NCBI RefSeq assembly: GCF_947503375.1
Contig: NZ_CANNDQ010000001.1
Location: 186,001-250,000 of the forward strand
DNA: 64,000 nucleotides
Source of the DNA: an uncultured Psychroserpens sp.
GTDB lineage: Bacteria > Bacteroidota > Bacteroidia > Flavobacteriales > Flavobacteriaceae
Direction of reading: 5' to 3'
Position 1 is the first letter of the stretch. The number at the start of each line of letters is the position of its first letter. Shown in pieces: positions 25,939 through 35,945 of the stretch. The translations under genes were made by a program, and so were the position numbers. A model generated the notes under the pieces. It worked only from the letters and a program-made list of their open reading frames with translations, was not told the origin of the DNA and ran no database searches.

Positions 25939-27312
25939 TTAACACATTTGATATTCAGGCAAGGACATTAACTGCAAACAAAAATCTCGTTTAGAAGATT
26001 TACTTAGTGTTTTCAAATACTTTTCTGTTCCTGGGTTTAGGTTTGGTATGATGATATAATCCTTTAAGTGAGGTGTCAAAATATCTTGATAATTCTTTTC
26101 AAACGTTTTCCAATCTATTTGAACACTTACAAACTTATTTTTTCGATGTTTAGAATGAAAGGTTTTAAAACGATCTTCAAAATCACCCTTTTCTTTTATT
26201 GCTATTCTGGCATTTGTTAGTAGAATTGATGGTAATTTTAATCGTAACATAATGGTATTAGCATCAATCCAATTTTTCCCACCATCCCATCCTGCTACAT
26301 TAGGAGGGTTTAATAGTATCTGACCAAGTAATTTTTGAATTTTAAATAGGTCTTTTTCATTTTCAAATGTTATTGGAACAATTTGAGTTATCCCAACTAA
26401 AAGCTCAATAGGCGACTTTATTTTTGTGCCAATATTTGTGTTTTCATAAAACCAATCTGACATAAAAACTTGTCGCATCAATTGTTCAATATCGTAATCG
26501 TGAAAAAAGCTTTCAGTTAATTCTTCAACTCTATCTTCGTTAATAGTATCATTTACGAAGTACTTGTATATTTTTCGACAAATAAATCGTGCACATTGTT
26601 TTTGTTTTAATATGATGTCTATAATATCATCTCCATCATATCGGCCTCTATGCCTAAAAACCGTCTTAAATCCGTAGTCATGTTGTAGCTTCCTTAGTTT
26701 GAAGTCGCCCTCAAAATTATTATTATACCCTGTAAATGCTCTTGCACTTTCTTTGATGTCATTTTCTGTATATTGACCTTCGCCTAACATAAACAACTCC
26801 ATAAGCTCTCTTGCAAAATTTTCATTGGGTTTTTGTTTCCGATTCTGTTTATTATTTAAATACTTAAGCATCGCTGGCTCTTTAGAAATTGCCTTTACAA
26901 AATCTCCAAAATTTCCTAAAGCATAACTTCTTAATGTGTTGTTATACTGTTGTACATGAAAAATATTAGTATCACGACACACAAAATGGTTAGCCCAAAA
27001 CAAAGTCATTTTTTCTCTAAGAATTTCATTTGAATCTATTAAGCGTTCAATCCAAAGCTTATTATAACCTTTGAGCTTTTCTTTGCTCAAATCGATAAAC
27101 TCTCTTCGCTTGCTTTTATTTTCTAATAGTACTGCTGCTGTAAAATGATCTAACTCAGAAGTATTAATTTCTAATTTATTGATCTTTGAAGACTTTTGAA
27201 ACAACATCTCTACAACATCAGCTCTATTTTTTTTAGACCACGCTTTGAGCTGATCTGGATTAATTCCAAAACCTGCTCTACAATATAAGTGCTGTATATC
27301 TATCTGTTTCAT
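25939..27312 (-). CDS. DUF1800 family protein
   Basis: 457 residues. Conserved segments: LYCRAGFG near the start, LIDSNEILREKMTLFWANHFVCR, NFARELMELFMLGEGQYTENDIKESARAFTGY, then RHRGRYDGDDIIDIIL, PIELLVG and NPPNVAGWDGGKNWID. These define DUF1800, always found with DUF1501 (encoded just downstream). No signal peptide is evident here, so this member could be exported with its Tat-signal partner or stay in the cytoplasm. Function unknown. Confidence 0.92.
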   Translation of the reverse strand: MKQIDIQHLYCRAGFGINPDQLKAWSKKNRADVVEMLFQKSSKINKLEINTSELDHFTAAVLLENKSKRREFIDLSKEKLKGYNKLWIERLIDSNEILREKMTLFWANHFVCRDTNIFHVQQYNNTLRSYALGNFGDFVKAISKEPAMLKYLNNKQNRKQKPNENFARELMELFMLGEGQYTENDIKESARAFTGYNNNFEGDFKLRKLQHDYGFKTVFRHRGRYDGDDIIDIILKQKQCARFICRKIYKYFVNDTINEDRVEELTESFFHDYDIEQLMRQVFMSDWFYENTNIGTKIKSPIELLVGITQIVPITFENEKDLFKIQKLLGQILLNPPNVAGWDGGKNWIDANTIMLRLKLPSILLTNARIAIKEKGDFEDRFKTFHSKHRKNKFVSVQIDWKTFEKNYQDILTPHLKDYIIIPNLNPGTEKYLKTLSKSSKRDFCLQLMSLPEYQMC

Positions 27313-27381
27313 AAGTTTAAGACCAAAAAACTTTTATGAAGTTTAATTATATACGTTCAAAAATGATTCCAAAGATGAATT

Positions 27382-27416
27382 CATAAAAAAACCGTTTCAT
27401 AAATATGAAACGGTTT
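27382..27416 (-). terminator. Intrinsic terminator of the aldehyde dehydrogenase gene
   Basis: On the minus strand AAACCGTTTCAT pairs over 12 bases with ATGAAACGGTTT around a four-base loop, followed by a run of Ts (TTTTTTTAT). It lies 25 bases past the stop of the leftward aldehyde dehydrogenase gene. Confidence 0.88.
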
Positions 27417-27440
27417 ATCAAAATTTTTATTTGCTATACG

Positions 27441-28994
27441 TTATAGATCAAACTTAATGCCTTGGGCTAAAGGTAATTCTGTCGTATAATTAATCGTATT
27501 TGTTTGACGTCTCATATAAATTTTCCAAGCGTCAGATCCCGATTCACGTCCTCCTCCAGTTTCTTTTTCACCACCAAAAGCACCACCAATTTCAGCGCCA
27601 GAAGTTCCAATATTCACGTTAGCAATACCACAATCAGAACCTTGAACAGATAAGAAGCGTTCTGCTTCACGTAAGTTATTGGTCATAATTGCAGAGGATA
27701 ATCCTTGTGCTACTTCATTTTGTATATCTATGGCATTTTCAACGTCGCCTGAGTATTTCAATAAATAAAGTACTGGTGCAAATGTTTCGTGTTGAACAAT
27801 CTCATAATGCGGTTGAGCTTCTGCAATTGCAGGTTTCACATAGCAACCGCTTTCATAACCTTCTCCTTCTAGGACACCTCCTTCAACAATAATGGTTCCG
27901 CCTTCTTCAACTACTTTTTCTAAAGCGTGTTGATACATTTTAACTGCATCTTTATCAATTAATGGCCCTACATGATTATTTTCATCTAAAGGATTACCAA
28001 TTCGTAATTGTTTATATGCATCAACTACTGCACTCTTAACTTTATCGTAAATACTTTCATGTATAATTAAACGACGTGTTGATGTACAACGTTGCCCACA
28101 AGTACCAACGGCTCCAAATACAGCACCAATAACAGTCATTTTCACATCTGCATCAGGAGTTACAATAATTGCGTTGTTTCCGCCAAGTTCCAATAATGAC
28201 TTTCCTAAACGAGCCGCAACTTCTTGAGCAACGATTTTACCCATTCTCGTAGATCCAGTTGCAGATACTAATGGAATACGTTTGTCTTTTGTCATAAACT
28301 CTCCAACTCTGTAATCGCCATTAATTAAACAAGAGATTCCTTCAGGAAGATTGTTTTCAGCAAATACTTCGGCAGCAATATTCTGACAAGCCACACCACA
28401 AACTGGTGCTTTTTCAGATGGTTTCCATATACAAGTATCACCACAAATCCACGCTAGGGCAGTGTTCCATGACCAAACAGCAACAGGAAAATTAAACGCA
28501 GAAATAATTCCAACCACGCCTAAGGGATGGTATTGTTCATACATTCTATGACCAGGACGCTCAGAATGCATCGTTAAACCATGAAGCTGTCTTGATAATC
28601 CAACAGCAAAATCACAGATGTCAATCATTTCTTGAACCTCTCCAAGACCTTCTTGATAAGATTTGCCCATTTCATAAGACACCAATTTACCAAGCGCTTC
28701 TTTCTTTTCTCTTAATTTTTCACCAAACTGACGTACTATTTCTCCACGTTGAGGCGCAGGCATTGTTCGCCAAGTCTTAAAAGCTGAAGTTGCAGCAGAC
28801 ATCGCTTTTTCGTAATCGTCTTTAGTAGACGATTTTACTTTTGCAATTAATTTTCCATCAACAGGTGAATACGATTCAATGATTTCTCCATTAGAAAAAT
28901 TATTTGATCCAGTAGATGTTCCTTCATTAACATCGTGAACACCTAATTCTTTCAAAGCTTCTTTTATTCCGAAATCGGTAGCAATTGCTTCCAT
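27441..28994 (-). CDS. Aldehyde dehydrogenase, ALDH7 (aminoadipate-semialdehyde) type
   Basis: 517 residues. NAD(P)-dependent oxidation of an aldehyde to the acid. Landmarks are the FNFPVAVWSWN and WKPSEKAP cofactor segments, LELGGNNAII carrying the general base glutamate, and GTCGQRCTSTRR with catalytic Cys303. The SCxINGD..VGE and QRCTSTRRL pattern, and the PRGxVxxF-type N-terminus, are those of the ALDH7 (antiquitin, alpha-aminoadipic semialdehyde dehydrogenase) group, active in lysine breakdown. Flavobacteria commonly have such a gene alone, as here. Confident of the family, less of the substrate. Confidence 0.92.
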   Translation of the reverse strand: MEAIATDFGIKEALKELGVHDVNEGTSTGSNNFSNGEIIESYSPVDGKLIAKVKSSTKDDYEKAMSAATSAFKTWRTMPAPQRGEIVRQFGEKLREKKEALGKLVSYEMGKSYQEGLGEVQEMIDICDFAVGLSRQLHGLTMHSERPGHRMYEQYHPLGVVGIISAFNFPVAVWSWNTALAWICGDTCIWKPSEKAPVCGVACQNIAAEVFAENNLPEGISCLINGDYRVGEFMTKDKRIPLVSATGSTRMGKIVAQEVAARLGKSLLELGGNNAIIVTPDADVKMTVIGAVFGAVGTCGQRCTSTRRLIIHESIYDKVKSAVVDAYKQLRIGNPLDENNHVGPLIDKDAVKMYQHALEKVVEEGGTIIVEGGVLEGEGYESGCYVKPAIAEAQPHYEIVQHETFAPVLYLLKYSGDVENAIDIQNEVAQGLSSAIMTNNLREAERFLSVQGSDCGIANVNIGTSGAEIGGAFGGEKETGGGRESGSDAWKIYMRRQTNTINYTTELPLAQGIKFDL

Positions 28995-29060
28995 ATATGT
29001 CTATTTTTTATGAATTATTAAATTTTGACGCGAAGTTACTAATAAAAAGTCATTTTTCTC

Positions 29061-29091
29061 TTGAACCGACTTACTTAATAATGTAACTTTA
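29061..29091 (+). promoter_or_regulatory. Candidate promoter of the isoaspartyl peptidase gene
   Basis: TTG (29061-29063) and TAACTTTA (29084-29091) are separated by 20 bases, close to the Bacteroidota TTTG-N19-TAnnTTTG pattern with one mismatch in the -7 box. The ATG follows 25 bases later. Confidence 0.4.
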
Positions 29092-29116
29092 AAGCTCTTA
29101 TCATTTACATTGAATT

Positions 29117-30211
29117 ATGAGATATTATATCCTGTTTATTTTTCTTTTTTATACTTGCTTTAGTTGTAGCGAATTGGTTTCAAACCCAGACAATACCATT
29201 GAAAATAATAAAGTAGAGAATTCAAATTCTACGGAAATTACAAAAGCTGAATTTGCAATAATCATTCACGGAGGTGCAGGCACGATTCTCAAAGAGAATA
29301 TGACACCAGAACTTGAAGCTGCTTATAAAATAAAGTTAGAAGAAGCCATTAGAGTGGGTCATACAATACTTAAAAATGGAGGTTCAAGTATTGATGCTGT
29401 TCAAAAAACCATAAATGTAATGGAAGATTCTCCTCTTTTTAATGCTGGAAAAGGCGCCGTTTTCACTAACGCAGAAACCAATGAACTCGATGCTTCTATA
29501 ATGGATGGTAGTACATTAAATTCTGGAGCATCAGCAGGAACAACCACAGTTAAAAATCCAATAAATTTAGCTCGAGTAATTATGGAGAATTCACCTCATG
29601 TAATGATGGCTGGTGTTGGAGCAGAAAGGTATGCCGAAGAACAAGGCTTAGCAATTGTAACAACCGATTATTTCTTTACTGAAAGGCGACTTAATTCATT
29701 ACATCGTGTTAAAGAAAAAGAAGCCAATAAAGAGAAGACTATTGACACAGAATCTGCTTATTTAGACTTCTATGATACAGATATTAAAAACTATAAATTT
29801 GGTACTGTGGGATGTGCGGCACTAGATAAAAGTGGAAATCTTGCTGCTGGCACTTCAACAGGAGGCATGACCAATAAACGTTATGGTCGTATTGGCGACT
29901 CTCCAATTATTGGAGCAGGCACTTACGCAAATAATAACTCTTGTGCAGTATCAAGTACTGGTTGGGGCGAGTATTTTATTCGTGCTATGGTTGCTCATGA
30001 TATTTCTGCCTTAATGCAATACAAAGGTTTATCTTTAAAAGAAGCTGCAAAAGAAGTGATACAAGATAAAGTACCTCATTTAGGTGGTGATGGAGGTGTG
30101 ATTGCTGTTGATAAAAACGGCATCATGGTTGCAGAGTTTAACACAACAGGCATGTATAGAGCAACAATGAATGATAAAGATGAATTGAATATTTCAATTT
30201 ATAAGGATTAA
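29117..30211 (+). CDS. Isoaspartyl peptidase / L-asparaginase (Ntn hydrolase), lipoprotein
   Basis: 364 residues. The N-terminus carries a signal with a lipobox (CFSC), so the enzyme is exported and lipid-anchored, probably facing the periplasm or surface. The precursor region (IIHGGAGTILK; FNAGKGAVFTNAETNELDASIMDG) and the self-cleavage site FGTVGCAAL, where Thr230 becomes the catalytic N-terminal residue, plus GNLAAGTSTGGMTNKRYGRIGDSPIIGAGTYA, are those of plant-type asparaginases (IaaA/AspG-like), which cleave isoaspartyl dipeptides and asparagine. A weak AT-rich dyad just after the stop (30217-30245) may end transcription. Confidence 0.93.
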   Translation: MRYYILFIFLFYTCFSCSELVSNPDNTIENNKVENSNSTEITKAEFAIIIHGGAGTILKENMTPELEAAYKIKLEEAIRVGHTILKNGGSSIDAVQKTINVMEDSPLFNAGKGAVFTNAETNELDASIMDGSTLNSGASAGTTTVKNPINLARVIMENSPHVMMAGVGAERYAEEQGLAIVTTDYFFTERRLNSLHRVKEKEANKEKTIDTESAYLDFYDTDIKNYKFGTVGCAALDKSGNLAAGTSTGGMTNKRYGRIGDSPIIGAGTYANNNSCAVSSTGWGEYFIRAMVAHDISALMQYKGLSLKEAAKEVIQDKVPHLGGDGGVIAVDKNGIMVAEFNTTGMYRATMNDKDELNISIYKD

Positions 30212-30355
30212 TTATTTCAATAAAACACGAATTCTATTTTATTGATAACAGATACTACTTTAAGCCTAACGAATCGTATTAACTACAAAATTTATATAAC
30301 TATAAGTTCTAATTTTAAAGTTATAAGACCATTGATCACTTAAATTATTTATGTC

Positions 30356-33300
30356 ATGAAACTAAAACATCTTTCACTATTCATAATAGGATTCATCCTT
30401 ACGTTTTCCTGCAAAAAAAAAGATCTTATTTCAAAGGAAACAGATAATCTATTTAAGTTTAGAAACTACATAAGTTATACCACTTCTGGGCTACAATCGG
30501 TCACTAACACTATCACTATTAATTTATCTAATGAAGTTGCTGGCTGGGAAACAGACAAAGAAATTTCTGAAGAGATCATTCGTGTGTCACCTCATGTAGA
30601 AGGCTCTTTAAAAGCGACAAATAAGCATACTTTGGTTTTTACCCCAGATGAATATCTTGAACCTTCGACAGAATATACCGTTACTGTAAAATTAAGTAAA
30701 ATTTATAGTGATATACCTAAAGAATACGACGATTACACCTTTCAGTTTAAGACGATAACTCCAAACTTCAACATCAATACTAATGTCTTACAATCATATA
30801 GCAAGAAATGGCAATATTTAGAAGCTGTAATCAAATCTGCAGATATAATTTCAGTAGAAGATGCAAAAAAATTAGTTGAAGCTTCACAAAATGGAAACCC
30901 ATTAAAGTTACAGTTCAACGAATTGAATACGCACTCAAAATATTTTGAGTTTAGAATAGACAGTATTAACCGCTTAGTAGAAGATTCAGAAATTTTAGTT
31001 AAATGGAATGGCAAACCCATCAAATCAGATAATAAAGGAGCAAATACAATTTCAATTCCTGGTATAAATAATTTTTCAATTGTAACTATTGAAGCCATAA
31101 AAACTCCTGAACAATATTTATCGATCAACTTTTCTGACCCACTTAAAAAACAACAAAATTTTGATGGGTTGGTCACTATTCAAAATGTAAATAACCCAAA
31201 ATTTAGTGTTGATGGTAATGTGCTTAAAGTATATCCTGAAGGAAAACTAGTTGGAGACATTCTGGTTGACATCTTTCAAGGTATTACTAATACAGAAGGA
31301 TATAAACTTAAAAACACCTTTTCTGAAACAATCTCTTTTGAAGAATTAAAACCTAGAGTTCGATTAATTAGTAATGGAACTATCTTACCAAATTCTAACA
31401 ATCTCAAATTCAATTTTGAAGCTGTGAACCTAAGCGCTGTTGATGTGAGGATTATTAAGATTTTTGAAGACAATGTGCTGCAATTCCTTCAGGATAATCC
31501 TATGAATAGTGACAACCAAAACGAAATCAAACGTGTAGGTCGCCGAATTGCCAAACAAACCATCCAACTACAGACAGCAGCTGAGAATTCTGGAAAATGG
31601 AAAGCCTACAGTTTAGATCTATCAAAATTCTTCAAGGCTGACGCTGGCGCTATTTATCGTGTAGAATTGAGCTATAATAGAGCATATTCATTATACGATT
31701 GTGAAGCAAATCCTAATAGTGCTTTGAATGAAGATGATGAATACGATGATTATTACTACGAAGAAGATTATTACTATGAGGGTGACTATTCAGAAACCAA
31801 TACAGAAGATGACGATTTAAAAGAAGAAGAATATTGGGACAATCGTGCTTATAGGTATAGAAATTATACTTATAACTGGAGGCAGCGAGAAAACCCTTGC
31901 CATGATGCCTATTACGACGCAAATAAAATCGTATCTCAAAATTTAATAGCATCCAATTTAGGAGTCATCGCTAAACAAGGAGCGGGAAACAAATATTATT
32001 TTGCTGTTACAAATATTTTAAACACAAACCCTGAAATCAATGCTTCTATTAAACTCTACAATTTTCAACAGCAACAACTTGCATCAATTTCAACTAATAG
32101 TGAAGGTTTAGCAGTTATTGAAACAAACAAATATGTAAGCTTTGCTATTGTGAGCAAAGGTGATGATAAAAGCTATTTAAGACTTTCAGATGGCAACTCT
32201 TTATCGTTAAGTAAATTTGATGTATCAGGAAATCGTTTAGAGAGAGGGCTTAAAGGTTATATTTATGGTGAACGAGGGGTTTGGCGGCCAGGAGATTCTC
32301 TATTCTTGACATTTATGCTCAATGATAAAGCAAATAAACTACCTGAAGGTCACCCTGTAAAATTAGAAGTGACAGATCCAAATGGTAAGTTGATCTATAA
32401 AAATGTAACCTCAGATAATGTTAATAATTTTTATAAATTCATCGTTCCAACGAGTACAGAGGGAAAAACAGGAAATTATAATGCTAAAGTATCTGTTGGA
32501 GGTGCACTATTTTATAAATCTTTAAAAATTGAAACTGTAAAACCTAATCGTCTAAAGATTAAAGTTGATTTTGAACAAGAGATTTTATCAAACACAGCTC
32601 CTATTAACGGAACACTTGATGTAAAGTGGTTGCATGGCGCACCAGCCAAATCTATAAAGGCTGAGGTTAAAGCAAAATTTAGCACTTCTTATTCTAATTT
32701 TAAAGATTATAAAGGCTATATGTTTAAAGATCCAACACGTGAGTTTAATACTGAAGAGCTCAACATATTTGAAGGCAATCTTGATGCAAATGGCAAGGCC
32801 GTTATCAATACCAAACTAGATATAGGCAAAAATGCGCCAGGCATGCTCAATGCTCAATTTTTAGTACGCGCTTTTGAAAATGGAGGCGATTTCTCATTAG
32901 ATGCCTTTACTAAAACGTATTCACCATACGAGTCTTATGTTGGATTACACTCTCCAAAAGGCAATTACTATGGATCCTATTTTACAGATACAGATCAAAC
33001 TTTTGATCTCGCCGTAGTAGATAAAGACGGAAAGCCTGTAAAGCGAGACGGCCTCGAAATTAAGGTTTATAGAATTGAATGGCGTTGGTGGTGGAACTCC
33101 TCATACGATAACCTTTCTAGCTATATTTCTAGTAGTTACCACAGACCTATTCTAAGTCAAAAAGTGAATACAGGTACTAATGGAAAAACCTCATTCACTA
33201 TAAAAATTCCTGAAAACGAAAGAGGTCGCTACCTAATTAGAATCTATGATCCTATAAGTGGTCATGCTACAGGACGAACAGCTTATTTTTATAAAAATTG

Positions 33301-35941
33301 GTCTGGCATGTCAACAGGAAATGACAAAGAAGCTGCTAAAATGTTAGTATTTGCTTCAGATAAGGATAAATATAACGTAGGTGAAACTGCAACAATCAAG
33401 TTTCCTTCTGGAACCGAAGGCAGAGCTTTAATAAGTATTGAAAACGGTTCTGAGGTCATCGAACATAAATGGGTAAAAACCATAAAAGGAGAAACAAGTG
33501 TAAGCATTCCAATCACATCAGAAATGGCTCCAAATGTGTTTGTAAACATTTCCTTATTGCAACCACATGCAATTACCAGTAATGATTTACCAATTCGACT
33601 GTATGGAATAATTCCTTTGGTTGTGGAAGATCCTAAAACTATTCTAGAACCAGAACTTCGAATGGCTAGTGTACTAAAACCAGAACAAGAATTTGAAGTG
33701 TTTATTTCAGAAAAGAACAATAAGCCAATGACCTATACCATTGCTATGGTAGAAGAAGGTCTATTAGATCTAACTCGATTTAAGACACCAAATGCATGGA
33801 ACGAATTCTATGCTAGAGAAGCGCTAGGTGTAAAAACTTGGGATGTTTTTGATGATGTGATTGGTGCTTATTCTGGAAGTGTTGATCAAGTATTTGCTAT
33901 TGGAGGTGATGGTAGTGCAGCTAAAGGGAAAAACAAAAAAGCTAATCGCTTTAAGCCTGTGGTAACCTATCTAGGTCCTTTTGAATTAGAGGCTGGAGGA
34001 AGAAAATCACATAAAATACAAATGCCAAACTACGTTGGAGCAGTTAGAACTATGGTTATTGCAGGAAATAACCAAACTGAGGCTTACGGCAGTACAGATA
34101 AATCGGTTGAAGTCAAAAAACCTTTAATGGTCTTAGCAACTTTACCAAGAAAGTTAAGTCCTGGTGAAAAAGTGACGCTTCCAGTGACTGTTTTTGCAAT
34201 GGAATCTAATGTAAAAAATGTGAGTTTAAGTTTAAAGCTAAGTGATGGGATTACTGTTGTTGGGAATAGCACTAAAAAACTTAGCTTCTCGAAGCCAGAT
34301 GAGCAGATGGCATATTTTGAACTAGACGTAAGTAAAGCGAAAGGTATCAACACCATTGAAGTGATTGCTACTGGTAATGGCGAAAAGGCCACCTACAAAG
34401 TAGAGTTAGATGTGGTTAACCCTAACCCAATAACCTCAACTTTTGAAAATGCTAAACTTGGAGCAAATGCATCTCAAAATCTAACGTTTTCTACATTTGG
34501 AGTAGCAGGAACAAATACAGCTTCTGTAGAGTTTTCTACGCTTCCACCAATGGATTTCACGAAACGCCTGCAATACTTAATTCAGTATCCACATGGTTGC
34601 GTTGAGCAAACCACATCAAGCGTGTTTCCACAGTTATACTTGAGTGATATTTTTGATTTAAAGTATGAGAAAAAACAACAAATACAATCCAATATAGAAA
34701 ATGGAATTAAGCGATTGGGTAATTTCCAAAGACCAAATGGTGGTATGAGTTATTGGATTGGTGAACATACTGCTAATGATTGGGGAACGAGTTATGCAGG
34801 ACATTTCATGATTGAAGCAGAAAAGAAAGGGTTTGTATTACCATTGTCTTTTAAAAGTAATTGGTTGCGCTACCAAAAACAAGCTGCAAGAGATTGGAGG
34901 CCAAGCTACAGGAGCAGTAATTCTGATCTAGCTCAAGCTTACAGACTCTACACCTTAGCCTTAGCAGGAAGTCCAGATCTAGCATCTATGAATCGATTAA
35001 GAGAGTTTAGCGAAATCTCTAATGAAGCTAAATGGCGATTGGCAGCTTCTTATGCTTTAGCTGGACAAAAGGAAGCTAGTGAACAATTATCAAAAACTGC
35101 AAATATTAGCTTTCAACCGTACAACGCTAGCTATTATACATATGGTTCTGTAGACAGAAATAGAGCTATGGCTTTAGAAACTATGATTATAACTAAAAAA
35201 CCTATGGCAAGAGACATAGCCGAAGCAATTGCTAAAGACTTGTCAAGTAATCAATGGATGAGCACCCAAACCACTGCATATAGCTTATTGGCTATGGCAA
35301 AGATGGTTGAAGCTAATGGTGGCAAAAGCATGAAATTCAATTATACGTTTAATGGTAAAACAGAAACTATAAATACCAGACGTACAATAGCACAACGAAC
35401 ATTGCCTGTAAATGATGGTTCTAATACGCTCAAATTAAGTAATGAGCTTAATAACCTTGTTTATGTGAGAGTTTTAAATTCTGGGAAATTACCTCTTGGG
35501 AAAGAGTTAGCTGAACAACGTGGGCTAAGCGTGTCTGTAATTTACCAAGATTTAAAAGGTAACCGAATAGATATCTCAAAACTACAGCAAGGGCAAGATA
35601 TTGTAGCTAGAATTAGTGTAAGTAACTTAAAAAGTCAATACTTACATGACGTGGCTCTAACACAAATTTTTCCTTCAGGTTGGGAAATAGTTAACACTCG
35701 CTTTACCAATTTTGGCGACACAGCTACAGGTACAGTGAGGTATACTGATATAAGAGATGATCGTGTCAATTTTTATTTTGATCTTCCAAGAAAAGGAAAG
35801 CACGGTACAAAGGTATTTACAGTTATGCTTAATGCAGCTTACTTAGGACAATATTATTTACCAGGTACTCAAGTAGAAGCCATGTACGACAATGACTTTT
35901 TTGTGAGAACTAAAGGACGCTGGATTAAAGTAGAAAAATAA
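30356..35941 (+). CDS. Bacterial alpha-2-macroglobulin, lipoprotein, thioester intact
   Basis: 1861 residues. A lipobox (TFSC, about residue 20) follows a hydrophobic signal. Successive MG domains make up the N-terminal two-thirds. The thioester motif GCVEQ is intact (Cys1415, Gln1418 of CxEQ), so it should trap proteases covalently, and GERGVWRPGDSLFLT is typical of the family. The bait-region area (about 457-495) is an unusually dense run of D, E and Y. It pairs with penicillin-binding protein 1C, encoded downstream on the same strand, as in many bacteria (yfhM/pbpC type); the two are thought to guard and repair the envelope after attack. Confidence 0.94.
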   Translation: MKLKHLSLFIIGFILTFSCKKKDLISKETDNLFKFRNYISYTTSGLQSVTNTITINLSNEVAGWETDKEISEEIIRVSPHVEGSLKATNKHTLVFTPDEYLEPSTEYTVTVKLSKIYSDIPKEYDDYTFQFKTITPNFNINTNVLQSYSKKWQYLEAVIKSADIISVEDAKKLVEASQNGNPLKLQFNELNTHSKYFEFRIDSINRLVEDSEILVKWNGKPIKSDNKGANTISIPGINNFSIVTIEAIKTPEQYLSINFSDPLKKQQNFDGLVTIQNVNNPKFSVDGNVLKVYPEGKLVGDILVDIFQGITNTEGYKLKNTFSETISFEELKPRVRLISNGTILPNSNNLKFNFEAVNLSAVDVRIIKIFEDNVLQFLQDNPMNSDNQNEIKRVGRRIAKQTIQLQTAAENSGKWKAYSLDLSKFFKADAGAIYRVELSYNRAYSLYDCEANPNSALNEDDEYDDYYYEEDYYYEGDYSETNTEDDDLKEEEYWDNRAYRYRNYTYNWRQRENPCHDAYYDANKIVSQNLIASNLGVIAKQGAGNKYYFAVTNILNTNPEINASIKLYNFQQQQLASISTNSEGLAVIETNKYVSFAIVSKGDDKSYLRLSDGNSLSLSKFDVSGNRLERGLKGYIYGERGVWRPGDSLFLTFMLNDKANKLPEGHPVKLEVTDPNGKLIYKNVTSDNVNNFYKFIVPTSTEGKTGNYNAKVSVGGALFYKSLKIETVKPNRLKIKVDFEQEILSNTAPINGTLDVKWLHGAPAKSIKAEVKAKFSTSYSNFKDYKGYMFKDPTREFNTEELNIFEGNLDANGKAVINTKLDIGKNAPGMLNAQFLVRAFENGGDFSLDAFTKTYSPYESYVGLHSPKGNYYGSYFTDTDQTFDLAVVDKDGKPVKRDGLEIKVYRIEWRWWWNSSYDNLSSYISSSYHRPILSQKVNTGTNGKTSFTIKIPENERGRYLIRIYDPISGHATGRTAYFYKNWSGMSTGNDKEAAKMLVFASDKDKYNVGETATIKFPSGTEGRALISIENGSEVIEHKWVKTIKGETSVSIPITSEMAPNVFVNISLLQPHAITSNDLPIRLYGIIPLVVEDPKTILEPELRMASVLKPEQEFEVFISEKNNKPMTYTIAMVEEGLLDLTRFKTPNAWNEFYAREALGVKTWDVFDDVIGAYSGSVDQVFAIGGDGSAAKGKNKKANRFKPVVTYLGPFELEAGGRKSHKIQMPNYVGAVRTMVIAGNNQTEAYGSTDKSVEVKKPLMVLATLPRKLSPGEKVTLPVTVFAMESNVKNVSLSLKLSDGITVVGNSTKKLSFSKPDEQMAYFELDVSKAKGINTIEVIATGNGEKATYKVELDVVNPNPITSTFENAKLGANASQNLTFSTFGVAGTNTASVEFSTLPPMDFTKRLQYLIQYPHGCVEQTTSSVFPQLYLSDIFDLKYEKKQQIQSNIENGIKRLGNFQRPNGGMSYWIGEHTANDWGTSYAGHFMIEAEKKGFVLPLSFKSNWLRYQKQAARDWRPSYRSSNSDLAQAYRLYTLALAGSPDLASMNRLREFSEISNEAKWRLAASYALAGQKEASEQLSKTANISFQPYNASYYTYGSVDRNRAMALETMIITKKPMARDIAEAIAKDLSSNQWMSTQTTAYSLLAMAKMVEANGGKSMKFNYTFNGKTETINTRRTIAQRTLPVNDGSNTLKLSNELNNLVYVRVLNSGKLPLGKELAEQRGLSVSVIYQDLKGNRIDISKLQQGQDIVARISVSNLKSQYLHDVALTQIFPSGWEIVNTRFTNFGDTATGTVRYTDIRDDRVNFYFDLPRKGKHGTKVFTVMLNAAYLGQYYLPGTQVEAMYDNDFFVRTKGRWIKVEK

Positions 35942-35945
35942 AAAC

